Positions 59,242 to 64,000 of a stretch of 64,000 nucleotides of DNA are shown one piece after another. Position numbers and translations under genes: made by a program. The DNA comes from Massilia sp. PAMC28688. GTDB lineage: Bacteria > Pseudomonadota > Gammaproteobacteria > Burkholderiales > Burkholderiaceae_D. The DNA lies in NCBI RefSeq assembly GCF_019443445.1, contig NZ_CP080378.1:4712001-4776000 (forward strand). The letters run 5' to 3'. The first letter of the stretch is position 1; each line of letters begins with the position of its first letter. A model generated the notes under the pieces. The model ran no database searches. It was not told where the DNA came from and saw nothing but the letters and a program-made list of their open reading frames with translations.

Positions 59242-60326
59242 TTGGGCACTCCGGACACTGCTGCCTCGCTGGCCAGGATCTTGACCTTCTGACCGGGCTT
59301 GAGGAGGTTGACGCCGGCCGTGACCACGGTCTGCCCGGGCTTGACGCCCCCGGCCAGCACGATGTCGTTACCCGAGGTGCCGCCCACCTGCACCGGCACC
59401 AGCTTGACTGCGCCGTTTTCCACGATCCACACCGATGTGGCGGAGCGGTCATGATACAGCGCTGTCAGGGGCACCCGTATTTGCGGGGTGTCGGTGGTGG
59501 AGGCGAACTGCACGCGCGCCGTCATGCCCAGTTTGACGTTGGGGGCAGTGTCGGGTATCGACACCTTGGCAGCGTAGGTGCGCGTGGCAGGATCGGCCAC
59601 CGGGGAGACTTCGCGGATCTTGCCGGGAATGGCCTGGTCGGGACTGGCCCACAGGCGCACGGTCACGTCCTGCATCTCGCGCAGGCTGTCGACCTTGTCT
59701 TCCGGCAGCCCGATCACCACTTCCTTGCCGCCGCTGCCCGCCAGGCGCACCACCGGCTGGCCGGCCGTCACCACCTGCCCCACGTCGGCGTCCACTGCGG
59801 TGACGACGCCGTCGATGTCGGCCACCAGCGAGGCGTAGCTGGCCTGGTTGCTCTGTCCCGCAAACCCTGCGCGGGCGGCGTCCACATTGGCCTGGGCCGC
59901 CGCCAGTGCCGACGCTTTCTGGTCCAGCACTGCCTGGCTCACGAAGTTCTGGCCGCGCAGCTCCTGGTAGCGCTTCAGGTCCGCGCGGGCCAGGTCGCGC
60001 GTGGTCTCGGCCGCGCGCAAGGCGGCGCGCGCCTGGGCCTGGGACAGCCGTAAATCCTGCGGGTCGAGCTGCATCAATACCTGCCCGCGCTTGACTTGCG
60101 TGCCGGGGTCCACCTTGCGCACGGTGATTTTGCCCGGCACCCGGAACCCCAGGCGCGACTCCACCCGGGCCCGCACTTCGCCTGAAAACTCGGCCTGCAT
60201 GCCCACATTGCTGGCGTCGAGCACGATCGCGCGCACCGGGCGCACATCTTCCACCTTGGCCGGCTCTTTCGTGCATGCGCTGAGCATGAGGGCGAACGCG
60301 AGAGGGAGTAATTTCAAAGAGGACAC
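59238..60326 (-). CDS. RND efflux periplasmic adaptor lipoprotein (membrane fusion protein)
   Basis: This adaptor of about 362 aa uses the GTG at 60326 behind AAAGGAAA. A signal sequence with lipobox LSAC (Cys18) predicts a lipid anchor. The layout is HlyD/AcrA-like: 'VRARVESRLGFRVPGKI' half-lipoyl, a coiled-coil hairpin (about 95-165, 'LRLSQAQARAALRAAETTRDLARADLKRYQEL'), a second lipoyl half ('DIDGVVTAVDADVGQVVTAGQPVVRL') and a beta-barrel. It is the first gene of the operon, with a promoter and a perfect inverted repeat upstream. Confidence 0.92.
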   Translation of the reverse strand: MSSLKLLPLAFALMLSACTKEPAKVEDVRPVRAIVLDASNVGMQAEFSGEVRARVESRLGFRVPGKITVRKVDPGTQVKRGQVLMQLDPQDLRLSQAQARAALRAAETTRDLARADLKRYQELRGQNFVSQAVLDQKASALAAAQANVDAARAGFAGQSNQASYASLVADIDGVVTAVDADVGQVVTAGQPVVRLAGSGGKEVVIGLPEDKVDSLREMQDVTVRLWASPDQAIPGKIREVSPVADPATRTYAAKVSIPDTAPNVKLGMTARVQFASTTDTPQIRVPLTALYHDRSATSVWIVENGAVKLVPVQVGGTSGNDIVLAGGVKPGQTVVTAGVNLLKPGQKVKILASEAAVSGVPK

Positions 60327-60381
60327 AGGATTTCCTTTATTATGCGGTAAGCAACTTACAGGGCGCGGTCGCGCCGGCGCC

Positions 60382-60403
60382 ACTAACTGACTTTCCAGTT
60401 AGT
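60382..60403. promoter_or_regulatory. Perfect inverted repeat at the RND operon promoter
   Basis: ACTAACTG (60382-60389) and CAGTTAGT (60396-60403) are separated by ACTTTC. It lies immediately downstream of the predicted minus-strand -10 element, where a TetR-type repressor would block initiation. Confidence 0.7.
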
Positions 60404-60404
60404 A

Positions 60405-60433
60405 ATTATAATACTGCAAAAAATCCGTCGCAA
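60405..60433 (-). promoter_or_regulatory. Sigma-70 promoter of the RND operon
   Basis: On the minus strand TTGCGA (-35, 60433-60428) and TATAAT (-10, 60410-60405) are separated by exactly 17 bp. The -10 is a perfect consensus and the start point would fall inside the inverted repeat. Confidence 0.7.
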
Positions 60434-60451
60434 ATGACTTTCGCGTCATTT
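60432..60451. promoter_or_regulatory. Second perfect inverted repeat, in the hpnC leader
   Basis: AAATGAC (60432-60438) and GTCATTT (60445-60451) flank TTTCGC, ending eight bases before the hpnC start codon. It could be an operator or a leader hairpin. No clear ribosome site is visible between it and the ATG. Confidence 0.5.
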
Positions 60452-60458
60452 ATATTTC

Positions 60459-61289
60459 ATGCCAGTTGATCATTACGAAAATTTCCCGGTCGCGTCCATC
60501 CTGCTCCCCAAACGGCTCGTCCCCGCGGTCGAGGCGATTTACGCGTTCGCCCGCAGCGCCGACGACATCGCCGACGAGGGCGATGCCGCGCCCGCCGAGC
60601 GGCGCGCCGCGCTGCTGGCCTATGAAGCGGCGCTCATTTCCATCGGCCGGGGCGAACCGCAGGCGGCGCCGATGTTCGACCGTCTCGCCAAGGTCATCGT
60701 TCAATACGGCCTGCCGCTGCAGCCCTTTCATGACCTGCTGACGGCGTTCATGCAGGACGTCGACACCACCTCCTATGCCGACTTCCCCCAGCTGCTCGAC
60801 TACTGCCGCCGCTCGGCCAATCCGGTCGGCCTGCTGATGCTGTCGCTGTACGGGGCGGCCACGCCGGGCAATATCACCGATTCCGACGCCATCTGCTCGT
60901 CGCTGCAGCTGATTAACTTCCTGCAGGATGTGGCCATCGACCGCCAAAAGGAGCGTACGTATATTCCCCAGGGCGACCTGGCGCGCTTTGGCGTGGACGA
61001 TGCGCAGCTTGACCGCGGCCAGGCCGACGCCCGCTTCCGCGCCCTGATGCTGTTCGAGGTGGAGCGTGCGCGCGCGCTCATGCTGTCAGGCGCGCCGCTG
61101 GCCCTGCGCCTGCCGGGCCGCATCGGCTGGGAGCTGCGCATGGTGGTCCAGGGCGGGCTGCGCATCCTGGAGCGCATCGAGCAGGCCGGCTTTGATGTCT
61201 TTCGCCACCGCCCGCGCCTGGGCAAGCGCGATTGGCTGCTGATCATGTGGCGCGCGCTGACCATGGGCGCAAAAAACAGCCGGGCTTGA
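60459..61289 (+). CDS. hpnC: Hydroxysqualene synthase HpnC
   Basis: This 276-aa trans-isoprenyl diphosphate synthase-fold enzyme converts presqualene diphosphate to hydroxysqualene in the three-enzyme bacterial squalene route. The two Asp-rich motifs are visible as 'ARSADDIADEGD' near residue 33 and 'NFLQDVAIDRQKER' near 154. The order hpnC-hpnD-hpnE is the standard cluster and separates it from HpnD. It is divergent from the RND operon. Confidence 0.9.
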   Translation: MPVDHYENFPVASILLPKRLVPAVEAIYAFARSADDIADEGDAAPAERRAALLAYEAALISIGRGEPQAAPMFDRLAKVIVQYGLPLQPFHDLLTAFMQDVDTTSYADFPQLLDYCRRSANPVGLLMLSLYGAATPGNITDSDAICSSLQLINFLQDVAIDRQKERTYIPQGDLARFGVDDAQLDRGQADARFRALMLFEVERARALMLSGAPLALRLPGRIGWELRMVVQGGLRILERIEQAGFDVFRHRPRLGKRDWLLIMWRALTMGAKNSRA

Positions 61290-61353
61290 CCTGTCCGGCG
61301 CCGCCACGCTATAGAATAGCGGCTTCGCTCCGCCCACCATTGCATCTTTGACC

Positions 61354-62187
61354 ATGTCACCCGACGAATACTGCCAGCAAAAAACCGTCCAGAGCGGCTC
61401 CAGTTTCTATTACAGCTTCCTGTTCCTGCCCCCGGAGCGGCGCCGCGCCATCACGGCCCTGTATGCATTTTGCCGCGAAGTGGACGACACGGTCGATGAA
61501 TGCACCGACCAGTCGATTGCCCGCATCAAGCTGGCATGGTGGCGCAATGAAGTGGCGCAGACCTATGCCGGCAAACCCACGCACCCGGTCATGCAGGCGC
61601 TCGAGCCGCACCTGGCACTGTACGATCTGCAGCAGCAGCACATGCAGGCGATCATCGATGGCATGGAGATGGACCTGGACCAGACCCGCTACCTGGACTA
61701 TCCGGCCATGCAGCGCTATTGCTGGCATGTGGCAAGCGTGGTGGGCATCCTCTCTGCCAGTATCTTCGGGCTGACCAATCCAAAGACGCTGGAATACGCG
61801 GAAAAACTTGGCCTGGCCTTCCAGCTGACCAACATCATCCGCGATGTGGGCGAAGATGCGCGCAAGGGCCGCATCTATTTGCCGGTCAACGAACTGCAGC
61901 AATTCAATGTCACGGCGGCCGATCTGCTCAATGCCCGCCACAGCGACAAGTTCGAGAACCTCATGCGCTTTCAGGTCGAACGGGCCAAGAAGGTCTACGA
62001 TGAAGCCTTTGCACTGCTGCCAAGGGAAAACCGGCGCGCCCAGCGCCCGGGCCTGATGATGGCGGCCATCTACCGCACGCTGCTCGACGAGATTGAGCGC
62101 GACGGCTACCACGTGCTCACCCAGCGCATTTCGCTGACCCCGATTCGCAAGCTGTGGCTGGCGTGGAAGACCTACGTCCGTGGCTGA
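61354..62187 (+). CDS. hpnD: Presqualene diphosphate synthase HpnD
   Basis: This enzyme of about 277 aa condenses two farnesyl diphosphates to presqualene diphosphate. Asp-rich motifs are 'CREVDDTVDEC' near 45 and 'NIIRDVGEDARKGR' near 163, with 'SSFYYSFLFLPPERRRA' at the start. The ATG at 61354 is preferred over the TTG two codons upstream. It overlaps hpnE by eight bases. Confidence 0.93.
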   Translation: MSPDEYCQQKTVQSGSSFYYSFLFLPPERRRAITALYAFCREVDDTVDECTDQSIARIKLAWWRNEVAQTYAGKPTHPVMQALEPHLALYDLQQQHMQAIIDGMEMDLDQTRYLDYPAMQRYCWHVASVVGILSASIFGLTNPKTLEYAEKLGLAFQLTNIIRDVGEDARKGRIYLPVNELQQFNVTAADLLNARHSDKFENLMRFQVERAKKVYDEAFALLPRENRRAQRPGLMMAAIYRTLLDEIERDGYHVLTQRISLTPIRKLWLAWKTYVRG

Positions 62188-63523
62188 GGCGCGCAGGAGC
62201 GCGGTGGTGGTCGGCGCCGGGTGGGCCGGCTGCAGCGCCGCGGTGGAACTGGCCCATGCCGGCTACCGGGTCACGCTGCTGGAAGCGGCGCGCACCCTCG
62301 GCGGCCGTGCGCGCGCGGTGCAGATCCAGGGCCGCTCGCTCGACAACGGCCAGCATATCCTGCTCGGCGCCTACAAGGAAACACTGCGCCTGATGCGCAA
62401 GGTCGGCATCGATCCGGCCAGGGCGCTGCTCAGGCTTCCGCTGCAGATGCGCTACCCGGCCCATTCCGGCGGCATGGATTTTCTCGCCCCGCGCCTGCCG
62501 GCGCCCTTGCACCTGGCCATTGCCCTGCTGCGCACCACCGGCCTGTCGGGCGCGGACAAGATGTCGCTGGCGCGCTTTTCGACTACTGCCCGCTGGATGG
62601 ACTGGCGCCTGCACCACGATTGCAGTGTCAGCGAACTGCTGGAACGGTTTGATCAGACCGCGCGCCTCACGGCTCTCATGTGGCGCCCCCTGTGCCTGGC
62701 GGCGCTCAACACGCCCCCCGAGCGCGCGTCGGCCCAGGTATTTTTGAATGTGCTGCGCGACAGCCTGGGCGCACGGCGCGCCGATTCGGACATGCTGCTG
62801 CCGCGTACCGACCTGACCGACCTGTTTCCGATCGAGGCCGCCGCCTTTGTCGGCGCGCGCGGCGGCTGCGTGCGCACCGGCGCCAAGGTCAGTGCCGTCA
62901 CGCGCGAGGCTGGCCACTGGCGGGTCGAGGCGACCGGCAATGCCGGCGAAGGCAGCTTCGGCACCGAGGCCGATGCCGTGGTGCTGGCCGGCGGTGCGAT
63001 CGCCACCGCGCCTTTGCTGGCCCGGCTCGGACGCGAGGAGCTGGCAGAGCAGCTGAGCGCCTTCAGCTACGAGCCGATCACCACCTGCTACCTGCATTAC
63101 CCGAGCGGCACTGCCCTGCCCCTGCCTTTTTATGCGCTGGTGGACCGGCCGGACCTGGGCCACTGGGGACAGTTCGTGTTCGACCGGGGCCACCTCGATG
63201 CGGGCCAGTCGGGCGTGCTGGCCGTGGTCATCAGCGCCTCCTCGGCAGCGGCGTCGCTCGAGCGGGCAGCGCTTGGTGCGGCCATTGCCGGGCAGCTGGC
63301 AGCCGTCTTCGCCAGCCCGGCCCTGGCAGCGCCGGACTGGACCCAGGTAATCACCGAAAAACGTGCAACCTTTGCCTGCACGCCCGGCCTGGCCCGCCCG
63401 GCCAACGATAGCGGTTTGTCAGCACTGGCCATTGCCGGCGACTACACGGCCGGCGACTACCCGGCCACGCTGGAGGGCGCAGTGCGCAGCGGCGTGGCCG
63501 CGGCGCAGCTCGTGAAGCGGTAG
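62180..63523 (+). CDS. hpnE: Hydroxysqualene dehydroxylase HpnE
   Basis: This 447-aa FAD-dependent amine-oxidase-fold enzyme removes the hydroxyl of hydroxysqualene to give squalene, the precursor of hopanoids. The FAD motif VVGAGWAGCSAAVELA opens the protein, the second GG motif is 'LGGRARAVQIQGRSLDNGQHILLGAY', and the C-terminal FAD contact is 'IAGDYTAGDYPATLEGAVRSG'. The start is GTG inside the end of hpnD. No squalene-hopene cyclase is in the window. Confidence 0.92.
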   Translation: MAEARRSAVVVGAGWAGCSAAVELAHAGYRVTLLEAARTLGGRARAVQIQGRSLDNGQHILLGAYKETLRLMRKVGIDPARALLRLPLQMRYPAHSGGMDFLAPRLPAPLHLAIALLRTTGLSGADKMSLARFSTTARWMDWRLHHDCSVSELLERFDQTARLTALMWRPLCLAALNTPPERASAQVFLNVLRDSLGARRADSDMLLPRTDLTDLFPIEAAAFVGARGGCVRTGAKVSAVTREAGHWRVEATGNAGEGSFGTEADAVVLAGGAIATAPLLARLGREELAEQLSAFSYEPITTCYLHYPSGTALPLPFYALVDRPDLGHWGQFVFDRGHLDAGQSGVLAVVISASSAAASLERAALGAAIAGQLAAVFASPALAAPDWTQVITEKRATFACTPGLARPANDSGLSALAIAGDYTAGDYPATLEGAVRSGVAAAQLVKR

Positions 63524-63666
63524 GCGCACGCGCGGCTGTCGCCGCCCTGGGTCGCCTGTTCCGTGAAAATTGCAGACTGTCGCACCGCGCTGGCGCGGCC
63601 CGGGCGCTTTTCGTACAGTAGCACCATCGAAAACCAGCCTGAAGGATCCCCACGGGGACAAGCAAA

Positions 63667-63816
63667 ATGAACATGAGTTTGGGATTGCGTGCTGTTGCTT
63701 TGCTGGCATTTGTTGCCGCAACGACTGCTGTGATTATCGAACCGGAACTGATTGGCGGCCCACAGGCAGCCACGGTCCGGACACTGGATCCGGTGGTGGC
63801 CATCAGCCACCCCTGA
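63667..63816 (+). CDS. 49-aa membrane or secreted peptide
   Basis: ATG 63667 opens a 49-codon frame. It begins with a hydrophobic helix preceded by one Arg (LRAVALLAFVAATTAVII), followed by a polar tail of about 25 residues. GGGG lies about 10 bp upstream (CACGGGGACAAGCAAA), an acceptable but loose ribosome site. The GC-rich codons fit the genome. It is 11-23 bp upstream of the HAAS-domain gene and may be co-transcribed. I do not recognise it. Confidence 0.45.
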   Translation: MNMSLGLRAVALLAFVAATTAVIIEPELIGGPQAATVRTLDPVVAISHP

Positions 63817-63839
63817 CCGATCAGAACATGGAACAGAAT

Positions 63840-64000
63840 ATGGGCAAGACCGATTACCTCGAAGCGCTGCGGCGCGCCATGACCGGCCTGCCGCCGGAGG
63901 CGCAAGCGAAAACCCTGGCCCTGTACGAGCAGCGCTTCGTTGACGGCGTCCTGAATGGGCAGAGCGAAGAGGACGTCGCCCGGGAGCTGGACGACCCGAA
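63840..64000 (+). CDS. HAAS (DUF1700-like) domain protein, N-terminal part (runs off window)
   Basis: The first 53 codons of a gene cut by the window end. It starts MGKTDYLEALRRAM; an ATG four codons upstream (63828) is also possible. The pattern 'LEALRRAMTGLPPEAQAKTLALYEQRF', then 'GQSEEDVARELDDP', is the HAAS signalling domain: helix, acidic turn, 'G-SEE-VA-ELGDP'. This domain is usually followed by membrane segments and is often paired with PadR-type regulators. Those parts are outside the window. Confidence 0.7.
   Translation, partial: MGKTDYLEALRRAMTGLPPEAQAKTLALYEQRFVDGVLNGQSEEDVARELDDP

Noticed and set aside
56371..59292. 973-codon plus-strand frame over the RND pump
   Set aside because: It is an antisense shadow, extremely His/Gln/Arg-rich, whereas the minus strand shows a normal RND protein.

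Overview
The window is dense, GC-rich bacterial chromosome with strong third-position GC bias, four tRNAs and no rRNA, phage or CRISPR. Gene content and order suggest a betaproteobacterium of the Oxalobacteraceae (Massilia/Telluria/Duganella/Janthinobacterium group). The evidence is the tRNA-Leu / tig-clpP-clpX-lon-HU / tRNA / ppiD block, a divergent ybbA-tesA pair followed by mnmH, hpnCDE, a large single-chain PurL and a probable PEP-CTERM sorting tail. This assignment is inferred from families and gene order, because no database search was possible.

Region 1 (1-8.4 kb) holds an NRDE-family gene tail, a YciI-like gene, a beta/gamma-crystallin-like exported protein, and a long minus-strand lipid-oxidation operon. 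The operon order is thiolase, DmdC-like acyl-CoA dehydrogenase, Dabb protein, SDR, MDR reductase, SDR, class D beta-lactamase. The beta-lactamase is the translationally coupled last gene. Region 2 (8.4-13.9 kb) has an MHS-type transporter with a large soluble insert, an exported S9 peptidase, a ParDE toxin-antitoxin pair and a lipoprotein. Region 3 (14-19.3 kb) has ahpF, ahpC, a PEP-CTERM-like protein and a fused hydratase/3-hydroxyacyl-CoA dehydrogenase. A small patch of unlike codon usage with two short unknown ORFs lies at 19.3-20.1 kb.

Region 4 (20.2-27 kb) is a minus-strand cluster of an acyl-CoA ligase and a complete branched-chain-amino-acid-type ABC importer. One palindrome family (core ACG-NN-CGT) lies upstream of the thiolase operon, the fused beta-oxidation gene and the ligase/importer cluster. 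These three loci therefore look like one fatty-acid-degradation regulon. Region 5 (27-38.7 kb) has selO, msrB, yciB, bolA, two tandem parvulins, purL, a degenerate receiver-TPR protein and an Ala/Pro/Lys-rich membrane protein.

Region 6 (38.8-48.4 kb) has a HyuA-HyuB-type hydantoinase/5-oxoprolinase, a bifunctional NAD(P)HX repair enzyme, an orphan ybbA ATPase head-to-head with tesA, mnmH and ppiD. Region 7 (48.4-55.4 kb) is the protein quality-control block with two tRNA-Asp, tRNA-Val and tRNA-Leu. Region 8 (55.4-56.2 kb) is a cluster of GGTCAGACC-type interspersed repeats. Region 9 (56.2-64 kb) is a two-gene RND efflux operon divergent from hpnC-hpnD-hpnE (squalene synthesis). Its promoter region carries two perfect inverted repeats. 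The window ends with a 49-aa membrane peptide and the start of a HAAS-domain gene.
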